Shown here one piece after another: positions 1 to 8,409 of a stretch of DNA of 64,000 nt. Each line of letters opens with the position of its first letter. Position 1 is the stretch's first letter. Origin of the DNA: CAJQPP01 sp963793465 (GTDB lineage: Bacteria; Planctomycetota; Planctomycetia; Pirellulales; Pirellulaceae); NCBI GenBank assembly GCA_963793465.1, contig CAWCAJ010000001.1, forward strand, positions 1,054,001-1,118,000. The letters are read 5' to 3'. The notes beneath the pieces are model-generated. The model was not told the origin of the DNA, made no database searches, and was given only the letters and a program-made list of their open reading frames with translations. Both the position numbers and the translations under genes were made by a program.

Positions 1-1460
1 TGGTAGTCGGCATCGATGTCCTGTGGACGCCACAGGGTTTGGCCGCACTGGGCATGGTCCTGCTCAGCGTGTTGTTGGGATGGGCGATTTGCCGCCGGTC
101 CATACAACAGGCTCGGGCCATCCACCAGACGATTCAAAGGATCAACGAAGGGGATTTTGAAGCCCGCGTGGATGTGATTACGGATGATGACCTGGGGGAC
201 GCCGCGGAGTCGCTGAATGTGATGTGCGACAACACCCTGAACCTGGTCCAATCTCACATTGAAAAGGGAGACGTACAAACCTCCATCGAAAACCTGGTCT
301 GCCAGGTCGAGAGCATCGCAGCCGGTGATTTGACGATCTCAGCGGCTGTGAATTCCAATGTCACCGGTTCCATCGCCAGTTCTGTCAACAACATGACGGA
401 ACAACTTCGTTCCATTGTGCAGCAGGTTCAAACCGCTACGGAACAGGTCAACGTTTCGGCGACCAGCATTCGACAAGCGTCCACCGAGCTGTCCCGAGAC
501 AGCGAGCTGCATGCTCAGGAAATCAACGAAGCTTCGCAGCGTTTACGGGACATGACCGATTCTTTCCAGGACGTGGCCGCCAAAACCGCCGAGAGCGTGA
601 ATGTGGCGGTGGAAGCACGGCAGACGGCCTCGGACGGATTGAAAGCGGTTACCGATACGGTGGAGGGCATGCAACGGATTCGGACTCAGGTGCAAAATAC
701 ATCGAAGCGAATCAAACGGCTGGGTGAGTCATCCCAGGAAATTGGCGAGATCGTGCAGTTAATTTCCGACATCGCGGATCGCACGTCCATCCTGGCTCTG
801 AACGCCTCCATCCAGGCCGCAATGGCCGGCGATGCCGGCCAGGGGTTCGCCGTGGTCGCCGAGGAGGTGGAGCGTTTGGCTGAGCGCAGTGCTCTGGCGA
901 CCGGGCAAGTGGCGCGATTGATCCGCGGAATTCAAGCCGAAACCAACGAAGTGATCGCCGACATGGAGGAGTCCACACGAGAAGTGGTGACTGGATCGCA
1001 ATTGGCAACTCAGGCCGGCGAGACGTTATTCGAAATCGACAGTGTTTCGGATCAACTGGTGGAGCTCATTGAAAGTGTTTCCGCATCGGCACAATCGCAG
1101 GCTCTCAACGCGACCACCGTGGCATCCACCATGCAACAGCTTTCCCAGGGCACCCGGGAATCGGCGGAAAAGAGCCGCCGTGCCACGCACTCGGTCAACC
1201 AACTCGCACAAATGGCTCACGAATTGCAAGCCTCGATCGCGCGTTTCAAAGTGGCCCGACCATCCGCTCCAGGCACTCGGTCGGTCGCGTCTCCGTCACC
1301 TTTGACGGACGGCGCTCCCCGGGACTTGATGAGTCAATTGCGGGCCGTTTCGCGTTTGATGGATGACGAGTTGCAGGAGGACGGTCCAGTCTTTGCCGAC
1401 AAGCCACGCATTGGGGCGACGGTTTCGTCAACCATCATGATGCCTGAAGATGCAGGGTAA
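1..1460 (+). CDS. PilJ-like methyl-accepting chemotaxis receptor, 5' end outside window
   Basis: Membrane chemoreceptor that would signal to the CheA-type kinase encoded next. The frame is open through base 1, so the N-terminus and any sensor domain lie outside the window. The visible part begins with a hydrophobic helix (about bases 40-95), then a HAMP domain, a second HAMP-like segment, and a long cytoplasmic helical signalling domain whose hairpin tip reads ILALNASIQAAMAGDAGQGF. The tip and the following ETNEVIADMEEST stretch resemble PilJ, the receptor of type IV pilus (Pil-Chp) systems, more than flagellar receptors. The kinase gene starts 139 bp downstream on the same strand. No cheW, cheR or cheB is visible; they may lie upstream. 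Assignment to the MCP family is firm; the Pil-Chp link is inferred from motif similarity. Confidence 0.93.
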   Translation, partial: VVGIDVLWTPQGLAALGMVLLSVLLGWAICRRSIQQARAIHQTIQRINEGDFEARVDVITDDDLGDAAESLNVMCDNTLNLVQSHIEKGDVQTSIENLVCQVESIAAGDLTISAAVNSNVTGSIASSVNNMTEQLRSIVQQVQTATEQVNVSATSIRQASTELSRDSELHAQEINEASQRLRDMTDSFQDVAAKTAESVNVAVEARQTASDGLKAVTDTVEGMQRIRTQVQNTSKRIKRLGESSQEIGEIVQLISDIADRTSILALNASIQAAMAGDAGQGFAVVAEEVERLAERSALATGQVARLIRGIQAETNEVIADMEESTREVVTGSQLATQAGETLFEIDSVSDQLVELIESVSASAQSQALNATTVASTMQQLSQGTRESAEKSRRATHSVNQLAQMAHELQASIARFKVARPSAPGTRSVASPSPLTDGAPRDLMSQLRAVSRLMDDELQEDGPVFADKPRIGATVSSTIMMPEDAG

Positions 1461-1599
1461 ATGCAATCTCAGGCGAACCAACGTCCGCTCACCGAGGTTC
1501 CTGGCTGGGCTGGCCAAATCGGCTGCCTGAAAGCCCTGGCATTCCCCGGAATTCCGAAACGCAAGTCGACCCCCCGGGGAAAGCAGCAAGGTATCCCAA

Positions 1600-4023
1600 A
1601 TGGTAACTCCGGAAACAATCGACATTCAGACCATCACCAGGCAACTGCAAGCCTCCAGGGAGGTCCCCGCCGAGTTAATGGAGATTTTTCGTGAGGAGGC
1701 CGAAGAGCATCTGCGAGTGATCTACGAGGCCCTCGACCAGTTGCAGAGCACTGCGGATGATCCATCCGCCCTTGCAAATTTTCGCCGAGCCGCCCACACC
1801 CTGAAGGGAGCCGCGGGTGCCGTCGGCATGGCGTCCGCCACCCAGTTATCCCATCGCATGGAAGACTTGCTCGATCAGCTGGCTGCGCAACAGCATGCCC
1901 CCAACGCCGATCAACTTGGATTGTTGTGTGAGTCGGCCGATTTATTGCAAGAGCTGACAACGGGCGATGTGGCGATTGAGGTGGTTGTGCCTCGCTTGAT
2001 GTCCGCCTACCAGCGATTCGAAAAGTCATCCCCGGGCCAGTCGTCAGTCGCTGCAACTTTACCGGAACCAGCGTCAGGCACGAAAAAGTCCGACCCGACC
2101 CAAACTCCCGCCTCTGACCAACCGCAGGGAACTTCCGAAACTGCCCCCGGGGGGCCGCCAGCTCAAGCCCGGTTTCTACGCGTCCCCCTACCACGTCTGG
2201 ACGATCTGGTGAGCACGCTGGGGGAGATGATCGTCAACCGGTCGGCGCTAAATCAACGTCTGGAGACACTGGAATCCCGTTTTGGGGAATTGCTCAGCAC
2301 GTTACAACGCACCCAGGTGGCCAGCGATGAATTGCAGCGGCAACATCAGCTGGAACACGCCGCCCCGGGCAATCCCGCCCGCTCACCGGCAACCGAAGGA
2401 GACGGCTCTCCCCTATTAGATTCTCTGGAGTTCGACCAGTACACCGATTTCCATCTACTGGCCCAGATCCTGGCGGAAGGCACAGGTGACCTGGAGATTG
2501 TGGCAAATGAATTGCATGCGTTGAAATCGGAGCTCGATCAGCTGCTGCATCGCCAAACCGACCTGCAGCGGGATGCCCAAAACAGCCTGATGCAGGTGCG
2601 TATGGTGCCCATTTCCAGTGTGGTCAGCAAGTGGCAGCGAACCGTACGAACCGTGTCGAAGAAACTCAACAAGCAGACGCAATTGCTGGTCAGTGGGGAA
2701 CGCACCGAACTGGACAAGACGGTGATCGACGAAATCGTGGATCCGCTGCAGCACCTGCTGAGGAACGCATTGGACCACGGAGTGGAAACGGCAGCGGAAC
2801 GCATGGCCGCCGGCAAACCGGAACAGGCAACCGTGCGGCTGGAGGCCTTTAGCCAGGGGACTCAGGTCACCATCAAAATCTCCGACGATGGAAAAGGCAT
2901 CGACCTGGAGCGGGTCCATCAACAGGCCATACGTGCCGGCCTGATCCCGGAAAACGAGCCCCTGACGCGAGAGACCGTCTTTCGACTGATCTTCCAACCG
3001 GGACTCAGTACGGCCCGGGAGCTGACCGAGGTCTCCGGACGGGGTGTCGGCATGGACGTCGTGCGGGAGGCCATTGCCCGTTTGAACGGGAGCATTCGTG
3101 TATCCAGCGAAACGGGTCGAGGAACCACATTTACCATTCAGCTACCCACGACGGTGGGGGTCGTTCAGGTTTTGTTGGTCGAAGCAGGTCAGCAACGATT
3201 CGCCATTCCCATGTCCGCCGTGACTCGCATCACCCGCATGGAGTCCCACCCGATCCTTCGCGGACCCCAGACCAACCGTATCCAGATCGAGCACCGCCAG
3301 TTGCCTCTGCGGGTCCTGGCACAACACCTGCAACTGGCCCCCGCGACTTCCCATGCAGCCAAAGCTGGCTCACCGCTACTGATCCTGCGCGTCGTCGATG
3401 AAGAAGTGGCCATGTCGGTAGACGCCATTTTGGCCGGTCAGGAGGTCGTTGTGAAAAACCTGGGTGACCAGTTGCGTCAGGTACCAGGCGTGATCGGTGC
3501 CACCGTCCGTGGTGACGGGGCGATTTTGCCCATTCTCGATCCAGTTGATCTGGTCGGTCGGGAAACCGACGACCGCTTTCAATCACATCCGGCAGGCTTG
3601 GCCAGGTCGGCTCCCGCCTCGGTGCGGGTCTCCACCGCCATGGTCATTGACGATTCCATCAGCGTCCGTCAGGTCACAACGCGACTTTTGCAGAAGGCCG
3701 GTTGGGATGTCGTGAATGCCCGGGATGGTGTGGACGCACTGGAGAAGCTGGAAACCATGGAAACACCACCCGATGTCTTTCTGTGCGACATGGAAATGCC
3801 TCGCATGAACGGAATCGAACTGGTCCATCGACTGCGACGCCAGGCCGAATTTCAACACACACCGATTGTAATGGTGACCAGCCGGGCCAGTGAAAAACAC
3901 CGTGACATGGCCTTTGCTGCCGGCGCCTCGGAATATGTGATCAAGCCCTACCAGGACGAACCCTTGTTGACACTGGTAGATACGCTGGTGCAGGCGGCCC
4001 GGGAAACCGTCCAAAACGTTTGA
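1600..4023 (+). CDS. ChpA/CheA-type hybrid histidine kinase (Hpt, kinase, CheW, receiver)
   Basis: Chemotaxis kinase of 807 residues fused to its own response regulator. Domains in order: one Hpt domain with phosphorylatable His66 in AAHTLKGAAG; a low-complexity linker; a P4 ATPase with N-box HLLRNALDHGVE (Asn389), DDGKGID and SGRGVGMD motifs; a CheW-like coupling domain (VVQVLLVEAGQQRFAIP); and a C-terminal receiver with phosphoacceptor Asp at about 730 (FLCDMEMPRMNG) and the conserved Lys in VIKPY. The kinase-plus-receiver fusion resembles ChpA/PilL of pilus-type chemosensory systems, though ChpA usually has several Hpt domains and this has one. It probably phosphorylates its own receiver and possibly diffusible regulators encoded elsewhere. 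It lies between a PilJ-like receptor and an FHA-EAL protein on the same strand, consistent with a surface-sensing or motility unit. Confidence 0.94.
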   Translation: MVTPETIDIQTITRQLQASREVPAELMEIFREEAEEHLRVIYEALDQLQSTADDPSALANFRRAAHTLKGAAGAVGMASATQLSHRMEDLLDQLAAQQHAPNADQLGLLCESADLLQELTTGDVAIEVVVPRLMSAYQRFEKSSPGQSSVAATLPEPASGTKKSDPTQTPASDQPQGTSETAPGGPPAQARFLRVPLPRLDDLVSTLGEMIVNRSALNQRLETLESRFGELLSTLQRTQVASDELQRQHQLEHAAPGNPARSPATEGDGSPLLDSLEFDQYTDFHLLAQILAEGTGDLEIVANELHALKSELDQLLHRQTDLQRDAQNSLMQVRMVPISSVVSKWQRTVRTVSKKLNKQTQLLVSGERTELDKTVIDEIVDPLQHLLRNALDHGVETAAERMAAGKPEQATVRLEAFSQGTQVTIKISDDGKGIDLERVHQQAIRAGLIPENEPLTRETVFRLIFQPGLSTARELTEVSGRGVGMDVVREAIARLNGSIRVSSETGRGTTFTIQLPTTVGVVQVLLVEAGQQRFAIPMSAVTRITRMESHPILRGPQTNRIQIEHRQLPLRVLAQHLQLAPATSHAAKAGSPLLILRVVDEEVAMSVDAILAGQEVVVKNLGDQLRQVPGVIGATVRGDGAILPILDPVDLVGRETDDRFQSHPAGLARSAPASVRVSTAMVIDDSISVRQVTTRLLQKAGWDVVNARDGVDALEKLETMETPPDVFLCDMEMPRMNGIELVHRLRRQAEFQHTPIVMVTSRASEKHRDMAFAAGASEYVIKPYQDEPLLTLVDTLVQAARETVQNV

Positions 4024-4200
4024 ACCGATACTGCCGACCGGGCCAAAACCCGCAGAATGGTCACATTCCGACCTTCGGCAATTCAGCCCGCTTTTTCCCG
4101 TGATTCACCCAGTAAATGCTATCCTTTGAAGTTATCGAACCTGCCAAATCCAACCCCGTTGTCAAACCGGTCTTGCGGGAACAGGTCCACCGAAATCGAC

Positions 4201-5709
4201 ATGCCCAATTCAACCTCCTTTTCACTGAATGCAGCTGCCTGGTTCTTCGTCGGACAAGATGAAGAAAACGGGTCACCACGCAGTGTCGCCATTCGCAGCC
4301 CCTTCCGGATCGGGCGGCGTGCCGACTGTGACCTGAGTTTGCCCAGCCAGAGTGTTTCAGGCAATCATGCCAAGATCGTGGATGAAGACGGAGAGTTGTG
4401 GCTTTACGATCTGGGCAGCACGAATGGTACTTTTGTCAACGGGGAACGGGTTCACGACCGTGTTGCCTTGCAAGATGGTGATGCTGTGCAGTTCGCCGCC
4501 ATCGTATTTCAGCTTTCGCATTCCTCGGAATCACCGGAAGTCCGCACATCCGGTCACGCCCACGCGGGAGCCGTTGAAACCTTGCAGTCCCTGCAATTCG
4601 AACGCCTGTTCAATGGTGGGGTCGTACCGTTTTTCCAGCCCATCGTGCGGATCGATTCCAATCAACGACAGGTGGCCGGCCTGGAGGTCCTGGGGCGCAG
4701 TCGAATATTCGGGCTGCGTACGCCCGCCCAAATGTTCGCTGTCGCTTCCCGCCTGGAGATGGAGGCGGAATTGAGCCGGGTCCTGCGTAGGCAGGGCATT
4801 GAGCTGGCGCAAAGAGACTTGCCCGAAAATATTGCGATCTTTGTCAATACGCACCCCGCCGAGCTGCAGTGCGAGGGATTGTTGGGGTCCTTGCAGGACA
4901 CCCGCGAGACCTGTCAAGGGCGTCCCATTACACTGGAAGTATGTGAATCCGTTCTCAATGACACGAAACAGATTATCGAGTTGCGATCGGCTCTGATCGA
5001 ACTGGATATCAAACTGGCCTTTGACAATTTTGGTGCCGGCCAGTCCCGTCTTTTTGCGCTCAGTGAAGTGACCCCCGATGTGATCAAGTTCGATCACAAG
5101 CTGATCAAGGATATCGACAAGGCTCCTGCCAAGCGGCAGCAGTTTGTGGCAGCCCTTGTACAAATGGTCGTCAACCTGGGCGTGACCCCGGTCGCCGAGT
5201 GCGTTGAGGGCCGTGATGAGCATGATACGCTGCGGCAACTCGGATTCCAGATGGCACAGGGTTTCTACTACGGCAAACCGACCTCCCTGCCCGATTGTCT
5301 GGATTGGTTGACGCGTCATGCCAGTCCGGCCAGGGGCGTACAAATCGAGGATGGACCGATGATTCAGTCCTTCCTCAGCGATCAGCGGTCCCTGGAAATC
5401 AGTGTCAAGCCCTATCACGATGCCGATTGGTTGTTGCAGCAACCTGCCAGCCATTACACGATTCAGGTATTGAGCGCGATATCCCTGGAACGTGCCGAGT
5501 CCTATGTCGCCAAACAGGAACGCCCTCAAGACTTCGCGGTGTTTTGCAAGCCGGGCAAGACACGCATGTTGTACATCGTGGTGTACGGCGTCTTTGAGAA
5601 TCGCGAGGCCGCCAAGGAAGCGACCGTGCGGCTTTCCTCCCTGGCCGTCTCACCATGGATCCGTATGCTCTCCGGTGTGCAAACCGAAATCCGTGGCAAA
5701 TCGGGCTAG
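4201..5709 (+). CDS. FHA-EAL-SPOR three-domain protein
   Basis: About 502 residues if started at ATG 4201; the frame is open from ATG 4057, but the upstream stretch has no domain character. Residues ~30-105 form an FHA phosphothreonine-binding domain (FRIGRR, SGNHAKI, GSTNGTF). Residues ~135-390 form an EAL cyclic-di-GMP phosphodiesterase domain with deviations: EAL is EVL (Glu162), the LEVCES glutamate is present (Glu249), the DDFG metal motif is DNFG (Asp275, Asn276), and AEGVE is AECVE. Residues ~419-500 match a DamX-type SPOR domain (YTIQVLSA, YIVVYGVF, PWIRMLSGVQ), a fold that binds denuded peptidoglycan. No membrane segment separates the domains, which is odd because SPOR normally acts outside the cytoplasm. 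Activity of the EAL domain is uncertain given the Asn substitution. It follows the kinase gene on the same strand. Confidence 0.88.
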   Translation: MPNSTSFSLNAAAWFFVGQDEENGSPRSVAIRSPFRIGRRADCDLSLPSQSVSGNHAKIVDEDGELWLYDLGSTNGTFVNGERVHDRVALQDGDAVQFAAIVFQLSHSSESPEVRTSGHAHAGAVETLQSLQFERLFNGGVVPFFQPIVRIDSNQRQVAGLEVLGRSRIFGLRTPAQMFAVASRLEMEAELSRVLRRQGIELAQRDLPENIAIFVNTHPAELQCEGLLGSLQDTRETCQGRPITLEVCESVLNDTKQIIELRSALIELDIKLAFDNFGAGQSRLFALSEVTPDVIKFDHKLIKDIDKAPAKRQQFVAALVQMVVNLGVTPVAECVEGRDEHDTLRQLGFQMAQGFYYGKPTSLPDCLDWLTRHASPARGVQIEDGPMIQSFLSDQRSLEISVKPYHDADWLLQQPASHYTIQVLSAISLERAESYVAKQERPQDFAVFCKPGKTRMLYIVVYGVFENREAAKEATVRLSSLAVSPWIRMLSGVQTEIRGKSG

Positions 5710-5710
5710 T

Positions 5711-5810
5711 GGTGGCCTGTCGGATCAGAATTGAAAAAACCGTGCTGGATTGGCAGCGACCCTAAGGGGCAAGCCAGCAGCGGCACCCACAGATCAGCCT
5801 GGTCCGACCA
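5711..5810 (-). repeat. Stem-loop intergenic repeat, copy D
   Basis: One of four related copies of a roughly 95-bp element. On the minus strand it contains GGCTGATCTG, GGGTGCC, CTGGCTTGCC, GCCAATCCAGCACGGT and CAATTCTGATCCGACAGG, matching copies at 38153, 42124 and 60582. It begins one base after the stop codon of the FHA-EAL-SPOR gene. The ends are partly complementary (CGGACCAG against CTGATCCG), so the transcript could fold. Confidence 0.72.
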
Positions 5811-5946
5811 CTTCTGTGCGGCCGTATCTGACTCAGCGATCTGCCCGGTGTCAAACGAGGGATGCCTGGTGTGCCGGCCGGAAGACGGCTCATCTGCTCA
5901 GGAAAAAACAACTACCCGAAACGGCAGGACGCATTAGAATACGCCT

Positions 5947-6497
5947 ATGACAGATCATGAAATTGTTGTTGGCGTCACAGGGGGGATTGCGGCTTACAAG
6001 TCGGCGGCCCTGGTCAGCCAACTTGTGCAGCAGGGCTACGGCGTGCGAGTTGTGATGACGGAGTCGGCCCACCAGTTTATCGGCAAGGCAACCTTTGCTG
6101 CATTAACTGGCCGGCCCGTATTGACGGGCGTGTTTGACGGTCAAAGCGATCATCCGCTGGGACCGCATATTGAGCTGGCGCAAAAAGTGACCTGTTGTGC
6201 GTGGCACCCGCGACCGCCGACTTTATCGGTCAGATCGCCAACGGGCTCTCCGACACATTGTTGGCGACCTTGTATCTGTGTTTTCAGGGGCCTGTGATTC
6301 TGGCACCGGCCATGAATTGCGAAATGTGGGAGAAACCGGCGGTGCAGAGAAATATCGCCACGTTGCGGTCGGACGGTGTGCAAATGGTGGGGCCGGATTC
6401 CGGTTGGTTAAGCTGTCGGCAACAGGGTGCCGGACGGATGGCGGAGCCGCAGGAGTTATTTGAGGCCATTACGGCTGTGGTCAACCCGGGCGGTTAG
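5947..6497 (+). CDS. coaC: Phosphopantothenoylcysteine decarboxylase (CoaC), interrupted by a one-base frameshift
   Basis: Flavoprotein that decarboxylates 4'-phosphopantothenoylcysteine in coenzyme A synthesis. The N-terminal part (5947 to about 6190) has VVGVTGGIAAYKSA, the FMN-binding start of the family, and reaches HIELAQ. The rest continues in another frame from about 6190 as CVAPATADFIGQIANG, then ILAPAMN, the conserved substrate-clamp motif, and ends near GRMAEP. The whole stretch is 551 nt, one base short of a complete 183-residue protein; adding one base at the A-run at 6182-6186 or just after it restores the family sequence. Because the enzyme is normally essential and the rest is well conserved, a sequence error in an A-run is the simplest explanation; a true mutation cannot be excluded. 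coaB follows 169 bp downstream. Confidence 0.85.
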
Positions 6498-6666
6498 ATT
6501 CCTCGTTTGCCGGTGCCGTCTACGTCCGCTCTCGGGCAAACATGCCCGGGAATATGACCGATTCAAGCCAAAAAACCCCGCCCCTTTTCCATCCTCTGGC
6601 TCTACAATACGCGGCTTCACAAAGGCACGGTCGCTCCCCACCCCCCACCACCCCACTGGATCTGCT

Positions 6667-7317
6667 ATGGCAAAGATCTTGATCACCTCCGGGCCCACCC
6701 GGCAATACATCGACCCGGTGCGGTACATCTCCAATGCTTCCAGCGGTGAAATGGGACGTTGCCTGGCTCAGGCGGCCATCCAGTCCGGACATCAGGTCAC
6801 GATTGTCAGTGGTCCCGTCTCGGTGACCTATCCGGACAAGGCCAGGGTCATACCGGTCATAACGACAGCCCAGATGTTGGAGGCCTGTTTGGCCGAGTTC
6901 CGGGACGCAGACGGCTTGATCGGCGTGGCGGCACCGTGCGACTATCAACCCGCCACCGTCTCCAATCACAAGATCAAGAAGAATGGTCAACCGTTGATCT
7001 TGCAATTGGAGCAGACGCCCGATGTGGTAGCCACCTTGGGGCAATTGAAACGCTCGGATCAATGGGTGGTTGGATTTGCTTTGGAAACGGAAGACGCCCA
7101 CTTTCGCGCCGTAACCAAGCTGGAAAAGAAGTGTTGCGACCTGGTAGTGATCAATGGACCGGAAGCCATGAATGCATCCTTCAATGCCGTGGAGATCATC
7201 GATCCGGCCGGCAAGATCGTGGCCACGTTCAGTGGAGCCAAGACCTCGGTCGGCGCCGCCATCTTTCTGGAAATTCAGAAGCGACTGATCGAGTCTCGTC
7301 TGACAATCACCGATTGA
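6667..7317 (+). CDS. coaB: Phosphopantothenate-cysteine ligase (CoaB), stand-alone
   Basis: Joins phosphopantothenate and cysteine in coenzyme A synthesis; 216 residues, starting at ATG 6667. The signature ILITSGPTRQYIDPVRYISN at the N-terminus is the nucleotide-binding start of the CoaB domain, followed by SGEMG, APCDYQP (Asp-Tyr active region) and the NHKIKK lysine motif. In most bacteria CoaC and CoaB are one bifunctional polypeptide (Dfp); here they are separate neighbouring genes on the same strand with a 169-bp gap containing no recognisable gene. The upstream in-frame extension of the open frame to 6427 is not homologous to anything recognised and overlaps coaC. Confidence 0.92.
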   Translation: MAKILITSGPTRQYIDPVRYISNASSGEMGRCLAQAAIQSGHQVTIVSGPVSVTYPDKARVIPVITTAQMLEACLAEFRDADGLIGVAAPCDYQPATVSNHKIKKNGQPLILQLEQTPDVVATLGQLKRSDQWVVGFALETEDAHFRAVTKLEKKCCDLVVINGPEAMNASFNAVEIIDPAGKIVATFSGAKTSVGAAIFLEIQKRLIESRLTITD

Positions 7318-7344
7318 CCGAACCACATCGTCTGCGGGCACGGC

Positions 7345-7402
7345 ACTGGCCAGATCAGGTACTGGCCAGATCAGGTACTGGCCAGATCAGGTACTGGCCA
7401 GG
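7345..7402. repeat. 16-bp tandem repeat, 3.6 copies
   Basis: Unit ACTGGCCAGATCAGGT occurs three times perfectly (7345, 7361, 7377) plus a 10-base partial copy. It runs into the 3' end of the YchF-like gene; the last codons and stop of that gene on the minus strand are made from repeat sequence. Confidence 0.9.
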
Positions 7403-8409
7403 ATATGCAGGATGTCACCGTCTTGCAGCACGTAGCCGCGGGGTTCCTTGCTCATCAGGTTCTGGGCCTTGATCTCACGCTCGCTGCCCACGCGAAACAA
7501 ATCCTCACAGCTCATACGTTCGGCGCGGACAAAGCCGCGGGCCAGATCGGTGTGAATTGAACCCGCCGCATCTTCGGCCGTCGCGCCTTTGGGGACCATC
7601 CAGGAGCGGACTTCTTTTTCACCCGCCGTGAAGAACAGCATTTGCCGCGAGGCGTCCATCAGGGCCTGCAACACGGGTCCCCGATCGATGGCCGTCACAC
7701 CCATTTCCTGGCAAAACTCATCGCGTTCAGCGGCCTCCATCTGCTCAAGTTCCAATTGCAGGGAGACAGGGAATCTCCACACGGGCGTGGCATTCCCTGC
7801 CAAGGGCTGCTGACTGGCTCCCTCGTCGTCGGATGTATTCACGATCACGATGCGGGGTTTCCGTGTCAGCAATTGAAACGACTTGATCGCGCGGGCCTGT
7901 TCATCGCTCATTTCCATGTCATGGATCGGGGCCCCACTTTCCAGTTTTGCCAATACCGGTTCCAGGGCCTCCAATTCCGCCAATTCTTTATCCCGGTTCG
8001 GTCGCGGCTTCTTGACGGATTCACGAAGTTTCTCCACACGGGCCTGAACCAGGTCCAGATCGGCAATCAGCAAATCCTCTTCAAACGACTGCAGGTCCTT
8101 TTCAACATCGGCACCCGACCAGGTACCAACCACGATCGCCAGGCAACCGGCCTCACGAATCAATGCCAGTTTTCCGGCGGCTCCCTCGTGATCCCGGCTG
8201 AGCCCCGGAGTATCGACCAGGTTAAGGGATGCCATGGTCACTTTCTTGGGTTGGTAGATCGTGCACAACTGCGGCATCCGGTCGTCCGGGACTTCCACAG
8301 ACGCCGCTTGACCCATATGGGAAAGGGACAGATCGGGTGTCACCCCCGTCAGCCAATGAAACAACGACGATTTTCCAGATCCCTGATATCCAACGATGCC
8401 GATTTTCAT
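7387..8409 (-). CDS. YchF/Obg-like P-loop NTPase
   Basis: 340-residue P-loop protein related to YchF, a ribosome-associated ATPase. Motifs: P-loop GYQGSGKSS near the N-terminus, switch II DTPGL, an NTSDDE motif where Ras-type GTPases have NKxD and YchF has NxxE, and a C-terminal TGS-like domain (HTDLARGFVRAE, YVLQDGDILHI). It is shorter than typical YchF (about 360) and lacks the usual NYPFCTI stretch after the P-loop, so it is a divergent lineage. Its ATG overlaps the stop of the transglutaminase gene by 4 bases (ATGA), implying translational coupling to the MoxR/DUF58/transglutaminase operon. The last residues LAST and stop derive from a 16-bp tandem repeat. Ribosome function is inferred from the family only. 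Confidence 0.88.
   Translation of the reverse strand: MKIGIVGYQGSGKSSLFHWLTGVTPDLSLSHMGQAASVEVPDDRMPQLCTIYQPKKVTMASLNLVDTPGLSRDHEGAAGKLALIREAGCLAIVVGTWSGADVEKDLQSFEEDLLIADLDLVQARVEKLRESVKKPRPNRDKELAELEALEPVLAKLESGAPIHDMEMSDEQARAIKSFQLLTRKPRIVIVNTSDDEGASQQPLAGNATPVWRFPVSLQLELEQMEAAERDEFCQEMGVTAIDRGPVLQALMDASRQMLFFTAGEKEVRSWMVPKGATAEDAAGSIHTDLARGFVRAERMSCEDLFRVGSEREIKAQNLMSKEPRGYVLQDGDILHILAST

Noticed and set aside
4531..5529. 332-residue minus-strand open frame
   Set aside because: Antisense to the EAL domain.
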